From JAAZDN01 sp964440875 (lineage in GTDB: Bacteria > Bacillota_I > Bacilli_A > Erysipelotrichales > Erysipelotrichaceae), in assembly GCA_964440875.1 (NCBI GenBank), contig CAYTTS010000019.1, forward strand, positions 1 to 18,741: a DNA stretch of 18,741 bases. Reading direction: 5' to 3'. Of this stretch, positions 1 to 6,471 are shown piece after piece. Position 1 is the first letter of the stretch. Every line of letters starts with the position of its first letter. Made by a program: the position numbers and the translations under genes. The notes beneath the pieces were generated by a model. It did not search any database. It saw only the letters and a list, made by a program, of their open reading frames with translations, and was not told the DNA's origin.

Positions 1-5
1 TTCAT
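1..5 (-). CDS. Start of a leftward gene, product unknown (partial)
   Basis: Reading leftward, an ATG (CAT at 3-5 on the given strand) follows a strong ribosome site AAGGAGGA (11-18) after 5 bases. A promoter with a perfect TATAAT lies just upstream at 26-54. Only the first codon and two more bases are inside the window, so no product can be named. The gene is divergent from the amidase. Confidence 0.7.
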
Positions 6-25
6 AAAGATCCTCCTTCATCTTA

Positions 26-54
26 ATTATAAAGTATTATCTTCTTAGTGTATA
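26..54 (-). promoter_or_regulatory. Promoter of the leftward edge gene
   Basis: On the minus strand, TATACA (49-54) and TATAAT (26-31) are separated by exactly 17 bp. The -35 hexamer and the whole spacer fall inside the left copy of the 24-bp direct repeat, so the repeat began as, or includes, promoter DNA. Confidence 0.6.
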
Positions 55-55
55 T
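32..55. repeat. 24-bp perfect direct repeat, left copy
   Basis: Positions 32-55 are identical to 225-248 (both begin AAGTATTATCTTC and end TAGTGTATAT). The flanks diverge at once: A31 versus C224, and G56 versus T249. The pair brackets the transposase remnant. Confidence 0.9.
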
Positions 56-147
56 GTTAGGTTATAATACATGTGTTACAGAAGATAGCGAATAAAAAAG
101 GTACCTTTGTTATAATGGTTTTGCAAACTAAATAACGGAGGTACCCA

Positions 148-222
148 ATGGCTATTATAACTGAAGAGATGAGATTTAGGAAGAGATTATGCGAATATGC
201 AAAAAAACATGGTCTCGAGTAA
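148..222 (+). pseudogene. 24-residue N-terminal remnant of an IS3/IS481-type transposase
   Basis: A short frame opens with ATG behind GGAGGT (137-142, 5-base spacing) and ends at TAA (220-222). The peptide begins MAIITEEMRFRKRLCEYAKK and continues HGLE. From memory this resembles the N-terminus of IS481/IS3-like DDE transposases of Firmicutes, which continue into a helix-turn-helix and an integrase core of about 300-400 residues. All of that is missing here. A TATAAT at 111-116 and a 12-base palindrome AAAGGTACCTTT (97-108) lie upstream, as expected for the retained left end of an insertion sequence. The stop lies two bases before the right copy of the 24-bp repeat. Family assignment rests on a short peptide; a genuine small protein cannot be excluded. 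Confidence 0.55.
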
Positions 223-224
223 TC

Positions 225-248
225 AAGTATTATCTTCTTAGTGTATAT
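225..248. repeat. 24-bp perfect direct repeat, right copy
   Basis: Exact second copy of 32-55. It sits immediately after the transposase remnant and about 50 bp before the amidase start. It may be a target-site duplication or a pre-existing duplication. Confidence 0.9.
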
Positions 249-299
249 TACTATGATAAAAATTAATATATGTTAACATTAGTCGTGGAGGGGATATTC

Positions 300-1706
300 A
301 TGAGTTTAAAAAGTTTAGTAAGTAGACTTGAAAATAAAGAAATAACACCGTTAGACTTAGTCAATGAAGCAATTGAAAAAATTGATTTATGTAATGATAA
401 AGTTAACGCGGTTGTAAATACAAGATATGAGAAAGCTAAAGCGGAAGCAATACTAGATTATAGTAATACTGTTTATAAAGGTATTCCAATCTTAATTAAA
501 AGTATTGGACAAGACTTAGTTGATGAACCATCAACTAGTGCTAGTGTATTATTTAAAGATAACGTTTCGTTAATGACTGATAACTTTGTTCAAAAGATCT
601 TAGATCTTGGCTTTATCGTTATAGGTCAAACTACAGGGCCAGAATTTGCCTTTAAAAATACAAGTGATTCCCTATTACATGGTGATGTAAGTTTATTTGA
701 TAATGAAGATTACTCATCAGGCGGAAGTAGTGGTGGAAGTGCTAGTGCACTACAAGCAGGCTTTACACCAGTAACTGCAGCAAGCGATGGTGGTGGCTCA
801 ATTAGAATACCAGCATCATACGCAGGTTTAGTTGGGCTTAAGCCAACACGAGGAGCAATGCCTGTTGGACCAAATGGTTATCGCGGTTGGCAAGGTGCTT
901 CAGTGAACTTCTTCTTAACTAATAATGTTGATGATACAGTATCATTATTCGAGAATATGAAAACAGTTCAAATAGAATCACCATTTACATATGTAGAAAA
1001 TAGTAAGGTAAAAGATAAACTAAAGATTGCCTATAGTTTAGACTCACCAGTAGGACTTGATGTTTCAGATGATGCAAAAGCAGCTTTAGAGAAGACTGTA
1101 AAATTATTAGAAGACTTAGGACATACAGTTGAATATAAAACACCGGAATTTGATGGTGCTCGTTTAATGGAAACATACTATATGGTTAATGGTGTGGAAA
1201 CAGCGGCTATGTTTGAAAATATCGAAGCTGCGATTCAAAGAGATATTACAATTGATGATATGGAGTTAATGTCATGGGTAATGTATCAGTACGGAAAAAA
1301 TCTACCATCAACTGCACTAGTACATGGATTAAATTTTTGGGACCACACAGCAGCAGTATTACATAAGTTTCATAAGGAGTATGATTTATACTTAACGCCA
1401 ACTACTGCATATACAGCACCAAGAAATGATCAAGAATATCAAAGTGAAGAATTATTAACTTTAATGAGAAATGTTGAATTTGAAGAAGATAAATATCAGA
1501 TACTATGGGATCAATTTAAAGATGCACTAAAACGTACACCATATACAATGTTAGCTAATATTACTGGCCAACCAGCAATTAGTCTACCCTTATATAAAAA
1601 TGATGATAACTTATTCTTAGGTTCTATGTTTATGGCTGAAAAAGGTAATGAAAAATTACTATTTGAAATTGCGAAACAATTAGAAGAACACTTCGTTCAA
1701 AATTAA
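300..1706 (+). CDS. Amidase-signature family hydrolase
   Basis: 468-residue cytoplasmic enzyme of the amidase-signature family, which hydrolyses amide bonds through a Ser-cisSer-Lys triad. The triad is visible: Lys67 (in GIPILIKSIG), cis-Ser143 (in GGSSGGS) and nucleophile Ser167 (in DGGGSIRIPA). The 24-residue spacing between the two serines is that of the family (217/241 in FAAH). The downstream GLVGLKPTRG block is also typical. The start is set at ATG 300 because GGAGGGG (287-293) lies 6 bases before it; an in-frame ATG at 270 has no ribosome site. No gatB or gatC is adjacent, so this is not a tRNA amidotransferase subunit. Overall it resembles proteins annotated as 6-aminohexanoate-cyclic-dimer hydrolase-like amidases, but the substrate is unknown. 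It is monocistronic, with a terminator at 1765. Confidence 0.9.
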   Translation: MSLKSLVSRLENKEITPLDLVNEAIEKIDLCNDKVNAVVNTRYEKAKAEAILDYSNTVYKGIPILIKSIGQDLVDEPSTSASVLFKDNVSLMTDNFVQKILDLGFIVIGQTTGPEFAFKNTSDSLLHGDVSLFDNEDYSSGGSSGGSASALQAGFTPVTAASDGGGSIRIPASYAGLVGLKPTRGAMPVGPNGYRGWQGASVNFFLTNNVDDTVSLFENMKTVQIESPFTYVENSKVKDKLKIAYSLDSPVGLDVSDDAKAALEKTVKLLEDLGHTVEYKTPEFDGARLMETYYMVNGVETAAMFENIEAAIQRDITIDDMELMSWVMYQYGKNLPSTALVHGLNFWDHTAAVLHKFHKEYDLYLTPTTAYTAPRNDQEYQSEELLTLMRNVEFEEDKYQILWDQFKDALKRTPYTMLANITGQPAISLPLYKNDDNLFLGSMFMAEKGNEKLLFEIAKQLEEHFVQN

Positions 1707-1764
1707 GCATAAGTTTAACTAAAAAAACTTATACTTAAATAGTTTATATATAATAAAACTTTCT

Positions 1765-1810
1765 GGATACGTTCGGTATTATACCAAAGAACGTATCCTT
1801 TTTATTTTTA
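1765..1810 (+). terminator. Terminator after the amidase gene
   Basis: Perfect 10-bp stem GGATACGTTC (1765-1774) / GAACGTATCC (1789-1798). The loop contains a further small GGTAT/ATACC repeat, and the hairpin is followed by TTTTTATTTTTA. Confidence 0.9.
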
Positions 1811-1812
1811 TC

Positions 1813-1836
1813 TTAGACTATTATTACTTAGTCTAA
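1813..1836. repeat. Inverted repeat TTAGACTA-N8-TAGTCTAA
   Basis: Perfect 8-bp inverted repeat (1813-1820 / 1829-1836), 130 bp upstream of the XRE-type regulator. It could be an operator for that protein or a second weak terminator, since ACTTTT follows it. The role is not determined. Confidence 0.5.
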
Positions 1837-1864
1837 ACTTTTAAAATATGATAATAAAGGGCTG

Positions 1865-1902
1865 TCTATTGATTGTATGCAACTACTGGTTGCGCAAATA
1901 GA
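1865..1902. repeat. Nested inverted repeat upstream of the XRE gene
   Basis: Outer arms TCTATT (1865-1870) / AATAGA (1897-1902) enclose inner arms GCAAC (1879-1883) / GTTGC (1889-1893); the palindrome TTGCGCAA is at 1890-1897. A weak promoter can be read as TTGCGC (1890-1895), 17 bp, TATAGA (1913-1918). In that case this repeat overlaps the -35 and would suit a self-repressing operator. This is inference. Confidence 0.45.
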
Positions 1903-1965
1903 TGGTACAATATATAGAAGGTAACTCAGGATTTAGTTAAGATTTAATCATAGAAGGAGGTAATT

Positions 1966-2931
1966 ATGATATTAGCCGACAAAATTATATATTTAAGAAA
2001 AAAAGCAGGATACTCCCAAGAAGAACTTGCAAACGAGATGAATGTTTCAAGACAATCAATTTCGAAATGGGAAGGGGCCTTATCAATACCTGATATGGAT
2101 AAAATCTTAATGTTAAGTACGATCTTTAATGTAAGTACTGATTTTCTTTTAAAAGATGATATTGATGTTTTAGATGGGATTGATATCCAAGAAGTAAATA
2201 ATGTAGGTGTCACATTAGAGAATGCCAATAGTTTTATTGAAGAAAATAAAGTTGCTGCTAAGAAAATATCATTTGCAGTAGCGATGTTTATTTTATCACC
2301 AGTTCCAATGTTTATTTTTGACTACTTACTAATACTTAATAAAATGAGTAAAAAGATGTCTGAAGTCTTAGGCTTCACAATTTTAATAGCCTTTGTGGCA
2401 GTTGGACTACTACTATGTATATCAACAATTCCATTCTTTAATAAGTATCGTTATTTAGAGAAGTCAGAGATAACATTAATGTATGGTGTAAAAGGTGTTA
2501 TTGAAAAACAAAATGAAAACTTAGCTGAATCACTATATATTAAGATAGGTTTAGCTATTACATTAATACTATTTGCGGTTGTTCCAATAATAGTAATCGA
2601 TGGCTCATTTATTGGAAGTGATAATGTTTCAGGAATAATATTATTATCATTAGTAGCAATTGCAGTATACACAATTGTATATAACTTAATACTAAAATCA
2701 GGATATGACAAACTATTAGAAGTAAATGATTATAGCAAGAAAAGTAAAGAAGCTAACAAGATGATTGAAGTAATTGCTGGTCCATATTGGATACTTACAA
2801 CAGGCCTCTACTTATTACTTAGTTTTACAAGCAATCAATGGGGGACAACTTGGATAGTTTGGCCAATAGCTGGTATATTATTTGCTGCTATTGCCGCAAT
2901 ACTAAATAGTATTTATGGAGTAAACGAGTAA
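1966..2931 (+). CDS. XRE-family regulator with C-terminal membrane domain
   Basis: 321 residues. Residues 6-61 form an XRE/Cro-type helix-turn-helix (LRKKAGYSQEELANEMNVSR, then QSISKWE and a following IPD). The rest is a membrane domain with about six hydrophobic segments: near 98-120, 132-157, 190-211, 216-241, 270-287 and 291-316. The architecture implies a membrane-anchored DNA-binding protein that couples a membrane signal to transcription, a design seen in many Firmicutes regulators. The target and signal are unknown. The start has a full AGGAGGT site 5 bases upstream. The gene stands alone between terminators, with inverted repeats upstream that could be its own operators. Confidence 0.9.
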   Translation: MILADKIIYLRKKAGYSQEELANEMNVSRQSISKWEGALSIPDMDKILMLSTIFNVSTDFLLKDDIDVLDGIDIQEVNNVGVTLENANSFIEENKVAAKKISFAVAMFILSPVPMFIFDYLLILNKMSKKMSEVLGFTILIAFVAVGLLLCISTIPFFNKYRYLEKSEITLMYGVKGVIEKQNENLAESLYIKIGLAITLILFAVVPIIVIDGSFIGSDNVSGIILLSLVAIAVYTIVYNLILKSGYDKLLEVNDYSKKSKEANKMIEVIAGPYWILTTGLYLLLSFTSNQWGTTWIVWPIAGILFAAIAAILNSIYGVNE

Positions 2932-2935
2932 AATA

Positions 2936-2966
2936 AAGTCTTAACGAAGGTTGAGGCTTTTTTTTA
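2936..2966 (+). terminator. Terminator after the XRE gene
   Basis: Ten paired bases AAGTCTTAAC (2936-2945) / GTTGAGGCTT (2950-2959, including G-U pairs), with a GAAG loop and an eight-base T run starting at the end of the stem. Confidence 0.88.
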
Positions 2967-3022
2967 ATGCTTATGAAGATTGGCTTTTGTTTAAGGAATA
3001 TATATTAGTTAATATGAGTAAT

Positions 3023-3065
3023 ATTGACATACATCAATGTTTGCATCTAATTATCTTTGTATGAT
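3023..3065 (+). promoter_or_regulatory. CRP/FNR-type operator and class II promoter for the RIC/ATPase genes
   Basis: A palindrome ATTGACATACATCAAT (3023-3038) matches the CRP/FNR half-site pattern TTGA-N6-TCAA. Its centre is 3030.5. A good -10 TATGAT lies at 3060-3065, which puts transcription start near 3072, so the palindrome is at -41.5, the classic class II activator position. No convincing independent -35 precedes that -10. TTGACA inside the palindrome could instead act as a -35 with TAATTA (3048-3053), in which case the factor would repress. The regulator is not in this window. Confidence 0.65.
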
Positions 3066-3098
3066 GTAATCAGATAAAGAAAAGGGAGGAAATATTTT

Positions 3099-3383
3099 AT
3101 GAAGAATTTTAAAGAAGTATTAGATAGTAACTACGAAAGACTAGAGCAATATGTACCAGTTGTTTCAAGAGTACACGGAGGATCGCATCCAGAGTTCTAT
3201 GATGTTGAGAAAGTATATAAAAGAATTTCAACAAAAGTATCAGATGATAAGGATAATTTAGATTTAAAAGAGGAGTTTAATGACTTAAGAAATATTACAA
3301 ATAATTATAGTGTTCCAAGTGATGTTTGTGAGACTTATGAAGCTGTATATGTAATGTTAAGTGAATTAGATAAAGCATATTAA
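3099..3383 (+). CDS. Short RIC/ScdA-like iron-sulfur cluster repair protein
   Basis: 94 residues resembling the RIC (ScdA/YtfE) di-iron proteins that repair Fe-S clusters after nitrosative or oxidative damage. The segment YVPVVSRVHGGSHPEF (residues 18-33) corresponds to the family's VHGxxHP block, and the C-terminal part with Cys77 and a TYEAVYVML helix aligns by eye with the end of S. aureus ScdA. The protein is far shorter than the roughly 220-residue full-length family. It lacks the N-terminal CCGG-type domain, the central histidine-bearing helix and the final HEHxHLENH ligands. His26, His30 and Glu32 remain. It may be a reduced paralogue with another role, or may need a partner. GGGAGGA precedes the start. 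The ATPase gene follows after 21 bases in the same orientation. Confidence 0.65.
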   Translation: MKNFKEVLDSNYERLEQYVPVVSRVHGGSHPEFYDVEKVYKRISTKVSDDKDNLDLKEEFNDLRNITNNYSVPSDVCETYEAVYVMLSELDKAY

Positions 3384-3404
3384 TAAAAGTGAGGAGTTGG
3401 AAAT

Positions 3405-5261
3405 ATGCAAAGAACTATATTAAAAAGTAAAAACCAAATAACATTTATAAGTGGACTACTTATTATTCTAGCTTTTATTAGTAATTGGGCTTTAAAGAAT
3501 GAAAGTATGTTTGAAATCTTATTAGTTATTGCGTCAATTATTGGAGTGTCTCCAATTGCGATACAAGCGTATCAAGCAGTTAGAGTTAAGGTCATTAGTA
3601 TTGATCTATTAGTTACAATTGCGGTATTAGGTGCCTTTGTAATTAGAAACTTTGAAGAATCAGCAATCGTTACATTCTTATTCTTATTTGGTGGCTATCT
3701 TGAAATGAGAACTTTAAACTCAACAAGATCGGCTATTAAAGAATTAGTAGATATGGCACCAGAGAGTGCACTAAGATTAATGGCAAACGGCGAGTATGAA
3801 GAAATCGATGTGGATGATGTTGAAGTTGGAGATACATTACTAGTAAAAACGGGAGCAAAAGTACCAGTTGATGGAACTGTTATTTCTGGAGAAGGTTCAA
3901 TTAATGAGGCAAGTATTACTGGTGAGTCGATTCCTGTAAGTAAGGAAGTTAACTTAGATGTATTTGCTGGAACAATATTAGATAATGGAACACTTCAAAT
4001 TGTTGCTAATCGTGTTGGTGAGGATACAACTTTTGGAAAAATCATTGAGTTGGTTGAAGAAGCACAAGATTCTAAGAGTGAGGCAGAAAGATTTATTGAT
4101 AAGTTTGCTAAATACTATACACCAGCTGTACTAGTTTTATCACTAATCGTTTTCTTACTTACTCGTGATATGGAATTAGCTATAACAATATTAGTACTAG
4201 GTTGTCCTGGTGCGCTAGTAATTGGAGTTCCAGTTTCAAATGTTGCGGGTATTGGTAATGGAGCTAAAAATGGAGTCTTATTAAAAGGTAGTGAAGTTAT
4301 CAGTGACTTTAGTCGTGTTGATACAATTGTCTTTGATAAAACAGGTACATTAACAGAAGGTAATCCTTCGGTTGCATCTAAAACTTTATATGATGCAAGT
4401 GATGATGATCTAGTATATCTTGCTAGTATTGAACAAGAGTCTGATCACCCATTAGCAAAAGCAGTATTAAATGATCTAGGTATAAATAAATTTTTAGAAG
4501 TAAGTGAAACGGAAGTTGTGCGTGGTGGTGGAGTTGTTGCAACTGTTAATAATCAGCGAGTTTCAGTAGGTAACTTATCTTTAATGGAAGAGCAAGGAGT
4601 TACTATTAGTGATGAATTAAGAAGTGAAGTAGCTCGCTTAGAGCTTGAAGGTAATTCAATTGTAATTAGTGCAACTAATAAAGAGGTAAAAGTATTACTT
4701 GGTATCAAGGATAAAATACGTGATGGTATTAAGAAAGACCTAGATGCTTTAAGAAAATTAAAGGTTAAAAATCTGATCATGTTATCAGGTGATAATCAAG
4801 GTACTGTTGATCTAGTTAGTAAAGAACTAGGACTTACAGAAGCATTTGGTAATATGTTACCTGAAGATAAGTCAGCTTATGTGAAGATGTTAATTGAAGA
4901 GAAAAATCAAATTGTTGCATTTGTAGGTGATGGTATTAATGATAGTCCATCATTAGCTCTTGCACAAATTGGTATTGCAATGGGAAGTGGAACAGATGTA
5001 GCTATTGAAACATCAGATGTTGTTCTTATGAACTCTGATATGAGTCACTTACCACATGCACTTGGTCTAGTAAAAGCAACTGCGAATAATATGATTCAAA
5101 ATATTGTTATTGCTGTTGGTGTAGTATTAGTTCTTTTAGCAAGTGTATTATTTAGTGATTGGATGAATATGACAATTGGTATGTTAGTTCATGAACTTAG
5201 TATCTTAGTTGTTATTGTAAATGGTATGAGATTATTAAGATATAAGCTTAAACTTAGATAA
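3405..5261 (+). CDS. Atypical P1B-type metal-transporting ATPase (CPG motif)
   Basis: 618-residue membrane pump that exports a metal cation using ATP. It has about eight transmembrane segments (12-29, 36-56, 64-80, 86-102, 237-254, 258-280, 563-582, 588-607). TGES of the actuator domain is at 172-175, the phosphorylated Asp311 is in DKTGT, the HP pair (DHP) is at 348-349, and GDGIND is at 508-513. The membrane metal motif is Cys267-Pro-Gly rather than CPC, CPH or SPC. The last segment carries His596-Glu597, reminiscent of the HEGG/HEGS motif of P1B-4 (Co/Fe/Zn) pumps. There is no N-terminal metal-binding domain; a free HMA protein is encoded 75 bases downstream. The metal cannot be named. The start has GAGGAG 8 bases upstream. 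Confidence 0.88.
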   Translation: MQRTILKSKNQITFISGLLIILAFISNWALKNESMFEILLVIASIIGVSPIAIQAYQAVRVKVISIDLLVTIAVLGAFVIRNFEESAIVTFLFLFGGYLEMRTLNSTRSAIKELVDMAPESALRLMANGEYEEIDVDDVEVGDTLLVKTGAKVPVDGTVISGEGSINEASITGESIPVSKEVNLDVFAGTILDNGTLQIVANRVGEDTTFGKIIELVEEAQDSKSEAERFIDKFAKYYTPAVLVLSLIVFLLTRDMELAITILVLGCPGALVIGVPVSNVAGIGNGAKNGVLLKGSEVISDFSRVDTIVFDKTGTLTEGNPSVASKTLYDASDDDLVYLASIEQESDHPLAKAVLNDLGINKFLEVSETEVVRGGGVVATVNNQRVSVGNLSLMEEQGVTISDELRSEVARLELEGNSIVISATNKEVKVLLGIKDKIRDGIKKDLDALRKLKVKNLIMLSGDNQGTVDLVSKELGLTEAFGNMLPEDKSAYVKMLIEEKNQIVAFVGDGINDSPSLALAQIGIAMGSGTDVAIETSDVVLMNSDMSHLPHALGLVKATANNMIQNIVIAVGVVLVLLASVLFSDWMNMTIGMLVHELSILVVIVNGMRLLRYKLKLR

Positions 5262-5263
5262 TC

Positions 5264-5305
5264 TTGATATATGTCAAAGAATGATTTAAAAAGTAATGAT
5301 AAAGT
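5264..5305 (+). promoter_or_regulatory. Second CRP/FNR-type operator and promoter, for the HMA gene
   Basis: TTGATATATGTCAA (5264-5277) starts 3 bases after the ATPase stop codon and matches TTGA-N6-TCAA. Its centre is 5270.5. A -10-like TAAAGT (5300-5305, 4 of 6 consensus) sits at exactly the same distance as at the upstream site, again placing the operator at -41.5. The HMA gene can therefore be made on its own as well as by read-through, since no terminator is visible between it and the ATPase. Confidence 0.6.
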
Positions 5306-5335
5306 ATATATATAAGAAGAAACAGGAGGTATAAA

Positions 5336-5563
5336 ATGAAAAGTGCAACATTACAATTAGAGACATTAACTTGTCCATCATGCCTTCAGAAGATTGAAGG
5401 GGCTTTAAAAGGATTAGACGGTGTTGATTCAGATAAAGCAAAAGTTTCGTTTAACTCAAGTAAAGTAAAAGTTGATTTTGATGAATCAGTTGTTAGTATT
5501 GAAGATATTGAAAACTCAATTACTAAATTAGGTTATGACGTTTTAAAAAGTAAAGTAAAATAA
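5336..5563 (+). CDS. Free-standing HMA heavy-metal-binding protein
   Basis: 75-residue cytoplasmic protein of the heavy-metal-associated (CopZ/MerP-like) fold. The metal site is Cys13-x-x-Cys16 (TCPSC) near the N-terminus, followed by the family's beta-alpha-beta pattern and a TKLGYDV ending. Such proteins deliver soft metals to P1B ATPases, and this one probably supplies the N-terminal metal-binding function missing from the ATPase just upstream. The conserved Met before TCxxC is Leu here. AGGAGGT lies 6 bases before the start. It has its own CRP/FNR-type site and ends in a terminator that overlaps its stop codon. Copper is the usual ligand in the family, but this is not shown here. Confidence 0.85.
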   Translation: MKSATLQLETLTCPSCLQKIEGALKGLDGVDSDKAKVSFNSSKVKVDFDESVVSIEDIENSITKLGYDVLKSKVK

Positions 5564-5588
5564 GTAGCGGTTGCTACTTATTTTTTTT
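5561..5588 (+). terminator. Terminator overlapping the HMA stop codon
   Basis: Perfect 8-bp stem TAAGTAGC (5561-5568) / GCTACTTA (5573-5580), GGTT loop, then eight T. The first three bases are the stop codon. The 3' arm also carries the -35 of the next promoter. Confidence 0.93.
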
Positions 5589-5599
5589 GCTTGTATAAT
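5571..5599 (+). promoter_or_regulatory. Promoter of the VanZ-like gene, nested in the terminator
   Basis: TTGCTA (5571-5576), 17-bp spacer, TATAAT (5594-5599). The -35 lies in the loop and 3' arm of the preceding terminator, and the T run is the spacer. The inferred start near 5606 leaves a leader of about 14 bases. Confidence 0.65.
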
Positions 5600-5619
5600 G
5601 ATATGTGGCAGGTGATAAT

Positions 5620-6108
5620 ATGGCAATAATTGATATCGGTATTTCTATTTTAATCTATTTCAAGATCTTCTTTGTTAAGTGGAAAGATTTAAGTAAAAAG
5701 CAATTTATAATAAATACGATATTTTACTTTTATATAGTTACTGTTATCTATTTAACATTAATGCCAATAGTATCATCATTACCTCATATTAGTATTTCAA
5801 ACTATAAATCAATGCATTTAATTCCTTTTGAAGATTATGTTAAAAGTCGTGGAAATGCAAGCTTTCAGTTAATCGCAAATGTTATGATGTTTATTCCTTT
5901 AGGATTCTTACTTCCACAAGTTAAGGAATATAAATTTACTAAAGTATTTCTAATATCATTTCTAGCGACACTTTCAATTGAACTTCTCCAACCTTTAATA
6001 GTCTCATATCGTATTTCAGATATTACGGATGTTATTACAAATACAAGTGGAGCAATTATTGGTTATTTAATATATTATATTTCTAGAAAATTAATCAAAA
6101 GGACATAA
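5620..6108 (+). CDS. VanZ-like membrane protein
   Basis: 162 residues with the VanZ-like pattern: an NVMMFIPLGFLLP segment, then SIELLQP, a conserved Arg-x-x-Asp (YRISDITDVITNTSGAIIGY) and about four hydrophobic segments. VanZ itself gives low-level teicoplanin resistance, but most family members have no known substrate. The start is set at ATG 5620 with AGGTGA (5610-5615) 4 bases upstream; an in-frame GTG at 5605 lies at the inferred transcription start and has no ribosome site. The gene stands alone and ends in a terminator that overlaps its stop codon. Confidence 0.82.
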   Translation: MAIIDIGISILIYFKIFFVKWKDLSKKQFIINTIFYFYIVTVIYLTLMPIVSSLPHISISNYKSMHLIPFEDYVKSRGNASFQLIANVMMFIPLGFLLPQVKEYKFTKVFLISFLATLSIELLQPLIVSYRISDITDVITNTSGAIIGYLIYYISRKLIKRT

Positions 6109-6119
6109 GTCCTTTTTTC
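6097..6119 (+). terminator. Terminator after the VanZ-like gene
   Basis: AAAAGGAC (6097-6104) / GTCCTTTT (6109-6116) with an ATAA loop that contains the stop codon, followed by further T. Confidence 0.85.
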
Positions 6120-6122
6120 ATT

Positions 6123-6148
6123 TAAAAACCCTTAATTGCTTAAGGGTT
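6123..6148 (-). terminator. Terminator of the leftward PTS IIB gene
   Basis: On the minus strand, a 9-bp perfect stem AACCCTTAA / TTAAGGGTT (6127-6135 / 6140-6148) is followed by TTTTTAAA. It sits back to back with the rightward terminator at 6097-6119. Confidence 0.8.
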
Positions 6149-6446
6149 AATTATCAAAGTGTTTAATTATGAAGTCCAGAATACTCTTAGCATCCATTGC
6201 TCCATAATCTTTTGTGTTTACGACATCGATCATTTTATCAGGTAAGTTTTCTCTAAACTTATCCAGTTTATATCTAATTTGTGGACCAAGTAAAACAAGG
6301 TCAGCATCTTTGGCAATATGGGCATCAGTAATACCATAAGCCTCTATGTCTATATCATAGTTAATATTTGCTGCTTCTTCTTTGAGCTTGTCTACTAAGA
6401 CTTTTGTAGATACCCCACCTGTACAGAACATTACAACTTTTTTCAT
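6147..6446 (-). CDS. PTS lactose/cellobiose-type IIB protein (copy 2)
   Basis: 99-residue cytoplasmic phosphocarrier of the lactose/cellobiose IIB family. It passes phosphate from IIA to the sugar bound in IIC via an N-terminal cysteine, here Cys8 in VVMFCTGGVSTKVLV. The GYxLG-like middle and a LVLLGPQIRYKLDKF stretch fit the family. The start is ATG at 6446: GGAGGT (6451-6456) lies inside the first codons of the longer frame from 6458 and 4 bases before 6446. No IIA, IIC or sugar hydrolase gene is nearby, so it either serves a distant permease or has a regulatory role. It is a clear paralogue of the gene at 6505-6810. Confidence 0.85.
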   Translation of the reverse strand: MKKVVMFCTGGVSTKVLVDKLKEEAANINYDIDIEAYGITDAHIAKDADLVLLGPQIRYKLDKFRENLPDKMIDVVNTKDYGAMDAKSILDFIIKHFDN

Positions 6447-6471
6447 ACATACCTCCATATTTATTATCTAA

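Noticed and set aside
270..299. Ten-residue N-terminal extension of the amidase
   Set aside because: ATG 270 has no ribosome site, while ATG 300 has GGAGGGG six bases upstream and begins where the family usually starts.
1944..2711. Minus-strand open frames across the XRE gene
   Set aside because: They are antisense shadows with no ribosome site or homology, whereas the plus-strand protein has a clear helix-turn-helix.
3405..5261. Copper (CopA) identity for the ATPase
   Set aside because: The CPC motif, the N-terminal HMA domains and the MxxSS motif of the last helix are all absent, so naming the metal or the copA gene is not justified.
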